Of a stretch of 64,000 nt of DNA, positions 8,411 to 17,450 are shown piece by piece. Both the position numbers and the translations under genes were made by a program. Source of the DNA: Oscillospiraceae bacterium (GTDB taxonomy: Bacteria; Bacillota; Clostridia; Oscillospirales; Acutalibacteraceae). The stretch lies in assembly GCA_902791235.1 (NCBI GenBank), contig CADAUV010000002.1:31243-95242 (forward strand). Direction: 5' to 3'. Each line of letters begins with the position of its first letter. Positions within the stretch are counted from its first letter, which is position 1. The notes below the pieces were generated by a model. That model was not told where the DNA came from. It made no database searches and saw only the letters and a program-made list of their open reading frames with translations.

Positions 8411-8469
8411 TGTAAAAAACAAAAGGACGCCCATCAGCCAAGCGCACCTCGCCTCCTGATTGCGTCCTT
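8411..8469 (-). terminator. Long-stem terminator after tadA
   Basis: On the minus strand AAGGACGC (8469-8462) pairs with GCGTCCTT (8430-8423). An inner ATCAG/CTGAT helix and a third AGGCG/CGCTT helix extend the stem, and TTGTTTTTTAC follows. It overlaps the tadA stop codon. An SRP RNA, often found near tadA in Firmicutes, was looked for here and its conserved core is absent. Confidence 0.75.
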
Positions 8470-8917
8470 ATTTTTTGTTTCTTAAATTTTTAAAAAATTC
8501 AGTAAGAAGCGCCGAACATTCGGCTTTATCCACGCCCGAAATGATTTCGGGATGATGATTATACGGCAGGTCGTTAAAGTCAACGACTGAGCCGAATGAG
8601 CCTGCCTTGAGGTCGCTTGCGCCGTAATAAACGCATTTTATTCTTGAATTTATAATTGCGCCTGCGCACATAGGGCAGGGTTCAAGAGTAACATACAAAT
8701 CGCACTGCCAGAGCCGCCAGCCGCCAAGCTTTTTACAGGCGCTGTCAATTGCCTCAAGCTCTGCGTGATAAAGCGCGTTTTTACCCTTTTCACGCCTGTT
8801 TCTGCCCTCTCCGACAATCACGCCGTCCTTAACGACAACCGCGCCGACAGGCACCTCGCCCTCCTCGGCGCTGAGCCTTGCAAGCTCGAGTGCCCTTGTC
8901 ATAAATTCATTTGCCAT
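8468..8917 (-). CDS. tadA: tRNA-specific adenosine deaminase TadA
   Basis: 149 residues. TadA deaminates A34 to inosine in the anticodon of tRNA-Arg(ACG), allowing one tRNA to read CGU, CGC and CGA. The zinc-dependent cytidine-deaminase-fold site is complete: H51-A-E53 with E53 as proton shuttle, and P-C81-PM-C84 as the remaining zinc ligands. Its ATG overlaps the stop of the upstream GH43 gene by one base (TAATG), so the two are translationally coupled, although their functions look unrelated. Confidence 0.95.
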   Translation of the reverse strand: MANEFMTRALELARLSAEEGEVPVGAVVVKDGVIVGEGRNRREKGKNALYHAELEAIDSACKKLGGWRLWQCDLYVTLEPCPMCAGAIINSRIKCVYYGASDLKAGSFGSVVDFNDLPYNHHPEIISGVDKAECSALLTEFFKNLRNKK

Positions 8918-9858
8918 TAAACTCTGTCCTCATATCTCAGAGCGGTAAGCACGCCGTCATCCACATTGATTTTACATATACGCGCGTTCCTGCGGTCGCC
9001 CGAAAGCCCGTCGTCCTTAATATCCCTTGCGTGATAAACTGCGTACCACTGACCCTTGTATTTAATCATTGAGTGGTGGCCCGTGCCCTCCTCAAATTCG
9101 TTCTTAGCCATAACGGGTGCATAGGTATTCTCATCCGGATACTTTTCAAACTTGATTTTTGTAAGGTCGGTTTCGTCCGTCTTTGCTCTTGCGTATCCTA
9201 TATAATATGTGGGCTGCTGATAACAGTTACCCGAATACATAAGATAATGCCAGTCGCCCTCGCGGAAGTAAAAAGCGCCCTCGATTGTATGCCAGTTAAC
9301 GCCTTTTTTGTACCTGTCGTACATATAGACATCCTCATCCAGGGTAGGAACAATCATAGTCTGAGGCTTGCCCTCGGCTGTGTACGGGTCAAGAAGTCTG
9401 TCTGCAACAATATAAGTACCCGGTCTTTCGCCCTCAAAGGTATTTGTTGAATAAAAAATAAACAAACCGCTCTCGTTTTTAACAACATGTGAGTCAATTG
9501 AAAACGGATGTAAAAGCTGTTTTGCATCGGTAAAAGGGCCGAGGGGGCTTGAGCTTTTCGACACATGCATAGTCTGTCTGTGTCCGCCCTTATCGGGCGT
9601 ATCACCGTAAAACTCAAAGGAGCAGTACATATAATATGTTCCGTCAAGCTCAATTACGCTCGGCGCCCAGAAATCCTCAACATCAGGATATGTAAATACC
9701 ATACCCTCGAATTTCCACTCGCCGAAAAGGTCGTCGGCACTGTACGCATAAATGCCGTCATCGCCCGTGGTGTAGATGTAAAACCTTCCCCTGCTTTCAA
9801 GAATAAAAGGGTCCGCCTGTCCGATATAGTTTTCCTTGTCAATCTTAAGTAAGTGCAT
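8917..9858 (-). CDS. Glycoside hydrolase family 43 enzyme
   Basis: 313 residues from the ATG at 9858 (GAGGT six bases upstream). GH43 enzymes are five-bladed beta-propellers that remove arabinose, xylose or galactose units with inversion. The catalytic triad is visible: D16 in ADPF (base), D122 in SIDSHVV (pKa modulator) and E193 in HTIEGAF (acid). There is no signal peptide, so it acts in the cytoplasm on imported oligosaccharides, most likely as an arabinosidase or xylosidase. It is coupled to tadA downstream. Confidence 0.92.
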   Translation of the reverse strand: MHLLKIDKENYIGQADPFILESRGRFYIYTTGDDGIYAYSADDLFGEWKFEGMVFTYPDVEDFWAPSVIELDGTYYMYCSFEFYGDTPDKGGHRQTMHVSKSSSPLGPFTDAKQLLHPFSIDSHVVKNESGLFIFYSTNTFEGERPGTYIVADRLLDPYTAEGKPQTMIVPTLDEDVYMYDRYKKGVNWHTIEGAFYFREGDWHYLMYSGNCYQQPTYYIGYARAKTDETDLTKIKFEKYPDENTYAPVMAKNEFEEGTGHHSMIKYKGQWYAVYHARDIKDDGLSGDRRNARICKINVDDGVLTALRYEDRV

Positions 9859-9932
9859 AAGAATACCTCGCATATTTTATGGCGGTATTATACAATATGC
9901 GAGGTAAGATTACAATATTAAATTTTAAAAAA

Positions 9933-10511
9933 TCAAACTCTTTTCATAAGTTTACGAAGAGTAGGCGCTATGCTTGCCGCAACAATGATTTTCACAAGGT
10001 CGGGAATAATATACGGAAGCACGCACCAGCCGAGAATTGTACCAAGTCCTGCAGGCTCGTTTGTCCTTGCATAAACAACCGCAAACCACGCTGTGCCGAA
10101 GGCATAGCAGACGGCAATACCGAGTATCATTGAAATAACGGTTATAATGAATTTTAAAGGCTTTTTACAGTTCTTCTTATCAAGAGCGTCGCTGACAGAG
10201 CCTGCAATCAGGGCGGTAAAAATAAAGCCCACAATGTATCCGCCCGTAGTCCCTGCTACTGCGCTGATACCTGCTTTAAAGCCCGAGAATACGGGTACTC
10301 CGATAATACCCAGAAGAATATAGACAAGCACCGACGCGCTGCCCCTTTTCATCCCGCCGACAGCACATATAATGCATACAGCCATAGTCTGAAGCGTTAC
10401 GGGAATACCGCTTGGAAGCGGTATTGAAATCCACGAGCAGACGGCTATTAATGCCGCAAACACTCCGATAAATACCAAATCCGTAGTTTTGAATTCTTTA
10501 TTTTCTTTCAT
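9933..10511 (-). CDS. bioY: Biotin ECF transporter substrate-binding component BioY
   Basis: 192 residues, almost entirely hydrophobic, with about six membrane segments. BioY is the biotin-binding S component of energy-coupling-factor transporters and works with a shared EcfA-EcfA'-T module that is not in this window. Recognisable parts are IPLPSGIPVTLQTMAV and the VFSGFKAGISAVAGTTGGYIVGF segment. AGGAGAAGCTT precedes the ATG. The promoter region carries a BirA-type biotin operator, so expression should fall when biotin is plentiful. Confidence 0.94.
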   Translation of the reverse strand: MKENKEFKTTDLVFIGVFAALIAVCSWISIPLPSGIPVTLQTMAVCIICAVGGMKRGSASVLVYILLGIIGVPVFSGFKAGISAVAGTTGGYIVGFIFTALIAGSVSDALDKKNCKKPLKFIITVISMILGIAVCYAFGTAWFAVVYARTNEPAGLGTILGWCVLPYIIPDLVKIIVAASIAPTLRKLMKRV

Positions 10512-10535
10512 AAGCTTCTCCTCTCTTTTTTTACA

Positions 10536-10588
10536 ATTATAAAGCTAAGCTCCAAATTGTCAACCGAATATTGATTAAAGGTTTACAA
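10536..10588 (-). promoter_or_regulatory. bioY promoter with BirA-type operator
   Basis: On the minus strand TTGACA (10563-10558), 16 bases, TATAAT (10541-10536). Overlapping the -35 region is TTGTCAACC (10557-10565), 14 bases, then GGTTTACAA (10580-10588). This is an inverted repeat matching the BirA box of Firmicutes (TTGTAAACC-like halves spaced by about 15). Confidence 0.75.
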
Positions 10589-10617
10589 TTAATAAATACC
10601 TGACAGATATAACAGAC

Positions 10618-10646
10618 TTGATTAAAAACAAATTTTAATTTATAAT
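10618..10646 (+). promoter_or_regulatory. Promoter of the secreted GH30 gene
   Basis: TTGATT (10618-10623), 17 bases, TATAAT (10641-10646). GGGGGA precedes the ATG at 10678. Confidence 0.7.
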
Positions 10647-10677
10647 AATAACAGAATTATAATCGGGGGAGATTATT

Positions 10678-13600
10678 ATGAGAATCAGCAAAAGGATTAT
10701 ATCGGTACTTCTGTGCGTGCTTCTTGTGATGTCGGTTTTAAGCGTAAGCATAACGACAAGCGCGGCGACAGCCACGGGAACCTCGGGCGGTACAAACTGG
10801 TCGTTTGAGGCTGACACGGGCGTACTCACGATTTCGAAAGCCGACGACGGCAACGGCAGAGTTGCGGACTACGCAAACTCATCAACAAAACGCGCGCCGT
10901 GGTACAGCAGATACAGAACGGCGATTACCTCCGTTGTTGTGGAAAGCGGCGTAATTCAGCTTGGTTCTTACAGCTTTTATAACTGTACAAACCTGAAAAC
11001 AGTAACGCTTGCAAACACCGTTGACACAATCGGCGAATGTTGTTTTCGCAGCTGTTCCTCGCTTGAAAACTTTACCTTCCCGGAAAACTGCACATATCTC
11101 TGGAAAGAGGCATTTCTCAGCTGTACGGGACTTAAATGGGTAAGGCTTCCGCGCACAAGCGACGCATACTCAAACAAGATACCCGACGGCACCTTCAGCG
11201 GATGCACCTCGCTTGAGGAGGTCTATGTCGGCACGGGCTTTAATGCAATTGACACGAAAGCATTTTATAACTGCACGAGCCTTAAAGGCATAATGTGGGG
11301 CAGCGGCAATATCGAATCAGTGGGGACTAACGGACTTTACGGCGTACCCTCAAGCTGTAAATTCGTGAGCAGCTCCTCCCTCTCCTCCTGGTGCGGTAAT
11401 AACGGATACGCCTTTGTGCAAAACAGCGGAAGCTGTTCAGGCTCAAGCCTCTCATATGACATTAATTTAAGCACAAGGGATATCAGCTTCAGCGGTAAGG
11501 GCGATATGATTTCAAACCCGTGGAGCTGTGTTCACTACCTTTTAAACGGCGTTGATTTCACGGGAACGAACGGCGCTTACTCGGTTATGCAGAATGCGTT
11601 TAAGGGCGCAGGAATTGACCATGTTGTTTTCAGCGACACTCAGCCGCTGACAATTTACAGCTACGCCTTTGCAGACTGTAACCGCTCAACCTACTGGCTT
11701 AACTTCCCCGAAAGCACGGTGATGATTGCGTCGCAGGCTTTCGCAAACACAAATTTCAACTATGTAACCTGTGCGGCTGACAGCATCAGCATTGCCGACG
11801 ACGCCTTCACAAACGGCGGATACGCAAGATTTTTCGGAAAGTCGGGCTCGGGGCTGAGAGAGATGGTCGAGTACGGAAAAGCTCAGGGCTACGCGCGGTT
11901 TTACTACTGCTACGGCGACACGCATAATCTTACGAGAACCGTGGTAGACCCGACCTGTACCGAGCAGGGTTACAGCGTGCTGTCCTGCCCGAACTGCGAC
12001 CTTGACAATTCTTACAGCGAATATGTACCTGCGCTCGGACATATGTATGAGCACACAGGAAATCAGAATGAGGATTTCCTTTACAGATGTAAAAGGTGCG
12101 GAGAAACGGATTTACATATTGACGCGTTCACGGTTTACTCGATGTTTGAGGACAGAATAAGCCATGACAACGACAACTCCGCCTTTAATCAGTCGAACTA
12201 CGACGGCGCTGTTGATGTATTCCTTGACGGATATATTAACGCCAAGGACTTTGCGCTAATCGGCAAAACGCTTATGCTTGCCGACGCTACAAACAAGGCT
12301 ACCGTAATAAATGAGAGCATAAGATATCAGACTATAGAGGGCTTCGGCGCATCGGCTTGCTGGTGGTCGCAGGAGGCAGGTACCTGGGATAATATCGACA
12401 CAATAATGAAAATGCTCTACGACGACGAGGAGGGTATCGGTCTTGACATTTACCGCTACAATCTCGGCGCAGGCACGCAGGACGACGCAGGGCTTTACAA
12501 TGTCGGTACAAGGGCGAGGTGCTTCCTTCAGGCTGACGGCACTTATAACTGGAATAATGACCCCGGTGCGATGAGCGCTCTTGAGGCGGCAAGAAGAGCA
12601 AACCCCGACCTCAAACTCACCCTTTTCTGTAACTCGCCTCCGATTTATATGACAATAAACGGCAAGGGATATGTAAATCCCAAGGCAACGGATGACGAGG
12701 CAAACGAGATACCGAACCTTGACGAAACGAATTATCAGGCGTTCACCGATTATGTCATCACCTGCGCAGAGCATTTTACAGACGAGGGCTATAATGTAAC
12801 GGAGCTTTCGCCGATTAATGAGCCCGAATGGGGCTGGCGCGGATGGTACAACGGCGACGGCTCGATATCCTGCGGACAGGAGGGCTGCCACTATGACCCT
12901 GTTGACGCGGCGGTATTTTATAACAACTATTTCATCCCGAGCGTACAAAGGAGCTCAAAGCTTAACGGCATTGATGTTTCCGTATGGGAATGCGCACAGC
13001 TTAACCATAACTGGTGGTGGAACCGTTTTCTTAACAATCTTTTCTCGAGCGACAGCGCTTACAGCTCCAAAAACGCCAACATAAGGAATTATGTGGATGT
13101 GCTTGACACACATTCCTACTGGGCGAGCAAGGCTGACAGGGAGGCTGTCAAGGCACAGCTTGGCAGCAGTCAGTACAGCTCCATCAAGAGAATAAAATGC
13201 TCCGAATACTGTCAGATGCTAAACGACGGAAGCTCAGGCGTTTACGACAAGATTCAGGAGGAAGGCGCAACAAACGGTATGACAATCGACTACGGTATTG
13301 CGCTTGCCGATATTATGTATCAGGATTTAACAATACTGAACGCGGTTGAATGGGACTGGTGGACTGCGTGCGGTTACGGAATATATCCCGACTCACTCAT
13401 CTACTTTGACAGAAACGACCATACAAACCTTATGCCGTCGAAGAGATATTACACAATGGGTAATTACTCAAAGTTCATTGATGTCGGTGCGCAGAGGGTA
13501 AGCTGTTCAGCCGAGAGCGGACTGCCTGCCACCGTTGAGCAGAGCGCTTACAGAAACCCTGACGGCTCCGTTGTTGTAGTTTACATCAACAAGGGCACTT

Positions 13601-13761
13601 CAAACCAGTATACAAGCTTTGATTCATCGAAGTACGCATCTCTTGAAACCTATGTTACCGACGAAAGCAGAGGACTTAAAAAGCTCCAGCACGGCAGCGT
13701 TGACGGCAGCGCGGTACTTATCCCTGCAAGAAGCGTAACAACGGTTGTATTGAGCAAATAA
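10678..13761 (+). CDS. Secreted multidomain protein: LRR_5 repeats, dockerin-like segment, GH30 catalytic domain
   Basis: 1027 residues. A signal peptide (about 1-28, ending TTSAA) marks export. Residues about 60-400 hold BspA-type leucine-rich repeats (LGSYSFYNCTNLKTV, IDTKAFYNCTSLKGI). Residues 415-480 carry a Cys-rich PTCTEQGYSVLSCPNC segment common in clostridial surface proteins. Around 505-530 DVFLDGYINAKDFALIGK resembles one calcium-binding dockerin repeat. From about 540 comes a GH30 domain: IEGFGAS, acid/base E715 in SPINEPEW, nucleophile E843 in IKCSEYCQM, and a C-terminal beta-sandwich. GH30 enzymes cut beta-linked glucans, xylans or galactans; the substrate is not clear. A monocistronic unit. 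Confidence 0.88.
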   Translation: MRISKRIISVLLCVLLVMSVLSVSITTSAATATGTSGGTNWSFEADTGVLTISKADDGNGRVADYANSSTKRAPWYSRYRTAITSVVVESGVIQLGSYSFYNCTNLKTVTLANTVDTIGECCFRSCSSLENFTFPENCTYLWKEAFLSCTGLKWVRLPRTSDAYSNKIPDGTFSGCTSLEEVYVGTGFNAIDTKAFYNCTSLKGIMWGSGNIESVGTNGLYGVPSSCKFVSSSSLSSWCGNNGYAFVQNSGSCSGSSLSYDINLSTRDISFSGKGDMISNPWSCVHYLLNGVDFTGTNGAYSVMQNAFKGAGIDHVVFSDTQPLTIYSYAFADCNRSTYWLNFPESTVMIASQAFANTNFNYVTCAADSISIADDAFTNGGYARFFGKSGSGLREMVEYGKAQGYARFYYCYGDTHNLTRTVVDPTCTEQGYSVLSCPNCDLDNSYSEYVPALGHMYEHTGNQNEDFLYRCKRCGETDLHIDAFTVYSMFEDRISHDNDNSAFNQSNYDGAVDVFLDGYINAKDFALIGKTLMLADATNKATVINESIRYQTIEGFGASACWWSQEAGTWDNIDTIMKMLYDDEEGIGLDIYRYNLGAGTQDDAGLYNVGTRARCFLQADGTYNWNNDPGAMSALEAARRANPDLKLTLFCNSPPIYMTINGKGYVNPKATDDEANEIPNLDETNYQAFTDYVITCAEHFTDEGYNVTELSPINEPEWGWRGWYNGDGSISCGQEGCHYDPVDAAVFYNNYFIPSVQRSSKLNGIDVSVWECAQLNHNWWWNRFLNNLFSSDSAYSSKNANIRNYVDVLDTHSYWASKADREAVKAQLGSSQYSSIKRIKCSEYCQMLNDGSSGVYDKIQEEGATNGMTIDYGIALADIMYQDLTILNAVEWDWWTACGYGIYPDSLIYFDRNDHTNLMPSKRYYTMGNYSKFIDVGAQRVSCSAESGLPATVEQSAYRNPDGSVVVVYINKGTSNQYTSFDSSKYASLETYVTDESRGLKKLQHGSVDGSAVLIPARSVTTVVLSK

Positions 13762-13778
13762 ACATTATCGGATTAAAC

Positions 13779-13815
13779 AAAAGCACTGACCGAGACATAC
13801 TCGGCCAGTGCTTTT
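13779..13815. terminator. Bidirectional terminator between the GH30 and beta-propeller genes
   Basis: AAAAGCACTG...CAGTGCTTTTT with an inner CCGA/TCGG helix and one mismatch. T runs lie on both sides, serving convergent genes. Confidence 0.8.
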
Positions 13816-13840
13816 TACTGCATATTTATCAGGCGGATAT

Positions 13841-15790
13841 TTAATTATATTCATATCCGGCTATTCCATCCTCGGTCAGAATGTAATAGTAATCGCCGAG
13901 GAAGGTGCAACGGGTCTGATTATAGTAATAATTCTTATACTCCCCCGTTTTGTGATTTGTAATCTCAATCTTATCGTTTTTGATTTCAAAGGTGAGCGCG
14001 CCGTTTGCACTCTCATAATCCCAGTAGTCATACTCGGAATTATAATAATACTCTCTTTCGGCTGTAAAGGGAACTGCGTATCTGCCGTTTTTCCTGTCAA
14101 TCGCCAGCGCCTTGTGATTATACTGCGCTTCGCTTGTAAGGTCAGGAAATTCAATAAAGTCAAGCACTTTCGGCTCAGCGCTGTCGCTCACATCAAAAAG
14201 CACAAGTTTAAGACCTTCGGTAGTTACAAATTCTCCGTTATCCTCGGTCGCAAAGCCGATACCAAGGAGTCTGCCGTCGCCGACAGGGGTAAGCTGGCTT
14301 GAAAAGCCCGTTATCTCAACCTCGCCGAGAATTTCGGGATTTTCAGGGTCGCTCAAATCAATTACGAAAAGCGGGTCAACCTGCTCAAAGGTGATTACAT
14401 ACGCCGTGTCGCCCATAAAACGAACAGCCTTAATGTCCTCCCCTTCCGCAAAGCCGTCGACACTGCCGAGGCTCTCAAGCCTTTCATTATAGGTATAAAT
14501 TGTATTTATATTATTGTCGCTGTTTTCGTAATCGTATTTTGTAACGGCAAGCCTGAATACGCCGTTATACTCATCCATTGAAAACTGGTCGTTAACGCTT
14601 CCCTCAAACGAGGTATGGGCGGTAACCGCAATGCTATCAGGGCTCAGGCTGAGCTTGATAAGGTCGCAGTTTTCGTTTTCAAAGCTGTTATAGGATACGG
14701 CGTAGAGATTGTTCTCATTACAGTAAATCTGAGCGCTCGCACCGAAAACCGCCTTGGTCGCCGCTGTACTCTCACCGCTACTTACATCAATGCCGCTCAC
14801 AACAATGAAGCTGTTTTCCGAGCTGTTTTCAATATAACCGATATCCTGTGCAGGAAGTGATTTAAGCTCTCCTGCAGTACCGCATTTCGGCGCGTACTGC
14901 TCGGGCTTTTTCAGCCTGTTCACATAGGTATAATAGTTTGAAACAAGATAAAGCTCGTTTCCGATTACCCTTGAGGTAAGGGAATATCCGCTCTGTGAAA
15001 AGCTGTTTATAAGGCTTGGCGCAGTAATGTCCGATATATCATAGATAAATACCTGAGCGGTATTCTCCTGCGCCGAGTCGTCATAACCGTCGCCGATGAG
15101 GACAAGCCTGTCGCCCCTCACAAACATATCACGGATGCTTACACGGGTACTGTAATTCTCATAATACTCCTCATAATTGAAATCCTCTTCCCCGTAATAA
15201 TCATACTTATAATCCTCAATACTGCTTACAAGCTCTGCGCTTTCACCGTCAGGCTTATAGATGCTGATAATGCCGTTTACATCAAGATAATAAATATATC
15301 TGCCGTCGTTTTTTATTATATCCGCCTCGTCAACACCCTCGACCTGCAGGTTCGTTTCGGAGAAGGTTTCTCCCGAGCCGAGACCGCCCGTTACCGCGCC
15401 GCCCTCGGGAACGCTCTCCTCAGCCGCGGTATAACCGTCAGCCGATTTGAAAAAATCGCCGTAGCCATTTAAAAATGAGCTTCCGTCATTTTTCTTAATC
15501 TTTTTTTCAAGCTGCGAATAGCTTTTAAAGGTAGGAATTACGGAACTGAAGCTTTCGGGTTTAACCACTCTGTCGTCAAAGCGCGTTACACCGAAAAGAG
15601 CAACCGCAAATACCGCAAGGCAGGCTGCAGCCGTAACCACAGTTTTGAAGCTTCTTTTTTCGTAAAACTTAATCACCCTCGGCTTATTGCCGTAAATCAT
15701 ACCCTTGACCTCGTTTGGCGAAAGCGAATCGGGCGCGGTAGTATTCTCGCTGTCTATTTTCTTCTTTATAAAATCAAAATCGTTATTCAT
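13841..15790 (-). CDS. Membrane-anchored beta-propeller protein, probable sigma-factor partner
   Basis: 649 residues from the ATG at 15790 (GGAG eight bases upstream). The first 50 residues are cytoplasmic and charged, one transmembrane helix (about 52-72, VVTAAACLAVFAVALFGV) follows, and the remainder is extracellular and matches the Beta_propel family (FSETNLQVEGVDEADIIKNDG, then repeated blades with YVIGNELYLVSN-like and RFMGDTAYVITF strands). It is coupled to an ECF sigma factor immediately upstream. By analogy with other ECF-linked single-pass proteins, I infer that the N-terminal tail may act as an anti-sigma element controlled by the external propeller. Confidence 0.82.
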   Translation of the reverse strand: MNNDFDFIKKKIDSENTTAPDSLSPNEVKGMIYGNKPRVIKFYEKRSFKTVVTAAACLAVFAVALFGVTRFDDRVVKPESFSSVIPTFKSYSQLEKKIKKNDGSSFLNGYGDFFKSADGYTAAEESVPEGGAVTGGLGSGETFSETNLQVEGVDEADIIKNDGRYIYYLDVNGIISIYKPDGESAELVSSIEDYKYDYYGEEDFNYEEYYENYSTRVSIRDMFVRGDRLVLIGDGYDDSAQENTAQVFIYDISDITAPSLINSFSQSGYSLTSRVIGNELYLVSNYYTYVNRLKKPEQYAPKCGTAGELKSLPAQDIGYIENSSENSFIVVSGIDVSSGESTAATKAVFGASAQIYCNENNLYAVSYNSFENENCDLIKLSLSPDSIAVTAHTSFEGSVNDQFSMDEYNGVFRLAVTKYDYENSDNNINTIYTYNERLESLGSVDGFAEGEDIKAVRFMGDTAYVITFEQVDPLFVIDLSDPENPEILGEVEITGFSSQLTPVGDGRLLGIGFATEDNGEFVTTEGLKLVLFDVSDSAEPKVLDFIEFPDLTSEAQYNHKALAIDRKNGRYAVPFTAEREYYYNSEYDYWDYESANGALTFEIKNDKIEITNHKTGEYKNYYYNQTRCTFLGDYYYILTEDGIAGYEYN

Positions 15791-15795
15791 TATAA

Positions 15796-16308
15796 TCACT
15801 CCAGTGCCTCTCTCATTTTTGCAAGAGCTCTTGAAAGTCTTGAACGCACGGTACCTGCTTTCATACCCGTGAGCTTCGACAGCTCCCTGCTGTCAAAACC
15901 GCCGACAACCGAAAGCAGAACAAGCTCCCTGTCCTCCTCGCTAAGCAGCTTCAGCGCCCTTTGAACATCGGTGAGCGTGCCGTCGGGGATATAGCCCTCA
16001 GCCTTGATATTGTAAGCGCTTTCAATGTCCACGCTCTCCCTGCGTTTTACCTGCTCGTCGATATACTTGGCGCACTTACGCGAAAGAATACGGAAAATCC
16101 AGCCCGAAAAAGCATTGCCGTTATTAAGCTTTCCTATATCCGTATACGCCGATAAAACGGTATCGCTCACTGCGTCCTGCGCGTCCTCGGCATTTCCGAG
16201 TCGGTAGAAGGCATAGCGGTACAGCCTGTCCTTATGAATATCATAAAGCGTACAAAAGGCGTCCTCGTTACCCTGCTGTGCGAGCTTTACAAGCTCCTTA
16301 ACTGTCAT
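15796..16308 (-). CDS. RNA polymerase ECF-type sigma factor
   Basis: 170 residues with sigma region 2 (about 10-75, DEDAFCTLYDIH to RLGNAEDAQDAVSDTV) and region 4 (about 110-165, LKLLSEEDRELVLLS, then LSKLTGMKAGTVRSRLSRALAKMRE). Such factors switch on small regulons in response to envelope signals. The stop lies six bases before the propeller gene, and the two form an operon. The leader between it and the CPBP gene holds a perfect GACGGTCCGTC palindrome (16323-16333) and a TGTTGCAACA palindrome (about 16364-16373); the latter on the minus strand gives a GCAAC element that could be the -35 of an autoregulated ECF promoter, but this is weak evidence. Confidence 0.92.
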   Translation of the reverse strand: MTVKELVKLAQQGNEDAFCTLYDIHKDRLYRYAFYRLGNAEDAQDAVSDTVLSAYTDIGKLNNGNAFSGWIFRILSRKCAKYIDEQVKRRESVDIESAYNIKAEGYIPDGTLTDVQRALKLLSEEDRELVLLSVVGGFDSRELSKLTGMKAGTVRSRLSRALAKMREALE

Positions 16309-16378
16309 ATAATCACCTCTTTGACGGTCCGTCTGTAATTATAGTATAAAATAATAGCAAAAGTGTTGCAACAAATTT

Positions 16379-16406
16379 TAAAAAAAACCGCTCGCCTAAG
16401 GCGAGC
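16379..16406 (-). terminator. Terminator after the CPBP protease gene
   Basis: CGCTCGCC, TTA, GGCGAGCG on the minus strand, followed by GGTTTTTTTT. It separates the CPBP/galU unit from the sigma factor unit. Confidence 0.85.
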
Positions 16407-16415
16407 GATAATAAA

Positions 16416-17450
16416 TTAATTCATTGATACAGTCTGCGCCGTAAGCGCAATAAGAATAAGGAAAGGAATTATCATCCATGGGAACAGGAACGCGGAAAAC
16501 TTCTGTCCGTTTGTAAGAGCTGAAACACCCTTTTCCTTTTTGTTTTTAAGCATACCCTTTTTCCAGAGAATTATGCCTGCCACAACGCCGAGCGCCGCCC
16601 AAACGACATAAATTATAAGCTCGACATCATCAGCCAAATCGGCGTTTACAAAATACTTTACAGCGGAATACACAACCGACATTCCGTTGTTGAAGCCGTG
16701 AATTAAAATTGCGGGAATAATGTTTTCAGCCTTGATTGTAACATAACCGAGAATGAGTCCGATTAAGCCTGCAAAAATGAACTGGACGGCGTTTCCGTGA
16801 AGGAGTCCGAATACTACGCTGACAGCGAACACCGCAAAGCCCGAGCCGTACTTCCTTAAAAGCTGAAGCGAGCAGCAGCGCATTGCGAATTCCTCGCAGA
16901 TTGCAGGAACAACCGCCGTGCCGATACATTCAAGCACAAGCGCTGTTGGCGAATTTGACTGCGCCATTTCGGGCAAATCCATTTCAATACCGAACGAGGT
17001 TTTGAAAAAGGAAACCAGAAAGCTTACGCTTATCTGAGTTACGATACAGCCAAGCATACCTAAGCAGACCCAGAGCGCCGCATTTCCGGCTCCGACCTTT
17101 TTATCGGGCACCAAGGGATATTTATATTTTGATTTAAACACAAGCGCCACTATACCGAAGGGTACAGCTACGCTGAGAAAAGAAACAAAGATAATCGTAA
17201 CGCTGTATTCAAATACAGGGTCTGTATTAAGAAGGTCCGCCGTACCCGTCATTGAAAGTATGCCGCCTAAAAGCATCTGAACTACAACATACGCAATTAT
17301 GGCGAGCCCCATTCCGAGACTGATTTTTCTTATCTCGCGTTTTTCCTTTTCAGCCTGAAAGCGCCTGCGCGAAGCCTCCTCCCAAGCGCGCTGCTGCTGT
17401 TCATAGCGCTGCGCCGCATAGGGGTCATAATAATACTGCATTTTACTCAC
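16416..17450 (-). CDS. CPBP family intramembrane metalloprotease
   Basis: 344 residues, polytopic with about eight membrane segments after a charged YEQQQRAWEEASRRR N-terminal tail. The CPBP (Abi/CAAX-like) signatures are present: EEFAMRC (the catalytic E-E pair), LLHGNAVQFIFAGLIGLILG with the first histidine, and ILIHGFNN with the second. Bacterial members are type II CAAX-like or bacteriocin-immunity-related proteases; the target is unknown. The start overlaps the preceding gene by eight bases, so the minus-strand genes from galU on are probably one unit. Confidence 0.9.
   Translation of the reverse strand: MSKMQYYYDPYAAQRYEQQQRAWEEASRRRFQAEKEKREIRKISLGMGLAIIAYVVVQMLLGGILSMTGTADLLNTDPVFEYSVTIIFVSFLSVAVPFGIVALVFKSKYKYPLVPDKKVGAGNAALWVCLGMLGCIVTQISVSFLVSFFKTSFGIEMDLPEMAQSNSPTALVLECIGTAVVPAICEEFAMRCCSLQLLRKYGSGFAVFAVSVVFGLLHGNAVQFIFAGLIGLILGYVTIKAENIIPAILIHGFNNGMSVVYSAVKYFVNADLADDVELIIYVVWAALGVVAGIILWKKGMLKNKKEKGVSALTNGQKFSAFLFPWMIIPFLILIALTAQTVSMN

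Noticed and set aside
8301-8467. SRP RNA (scRNA) gene downstream of tadA
   Set aside because: This is a common location in Firmicutes, but the conserved SRP core is absent and the sequence reads as a long terminator hairpin.
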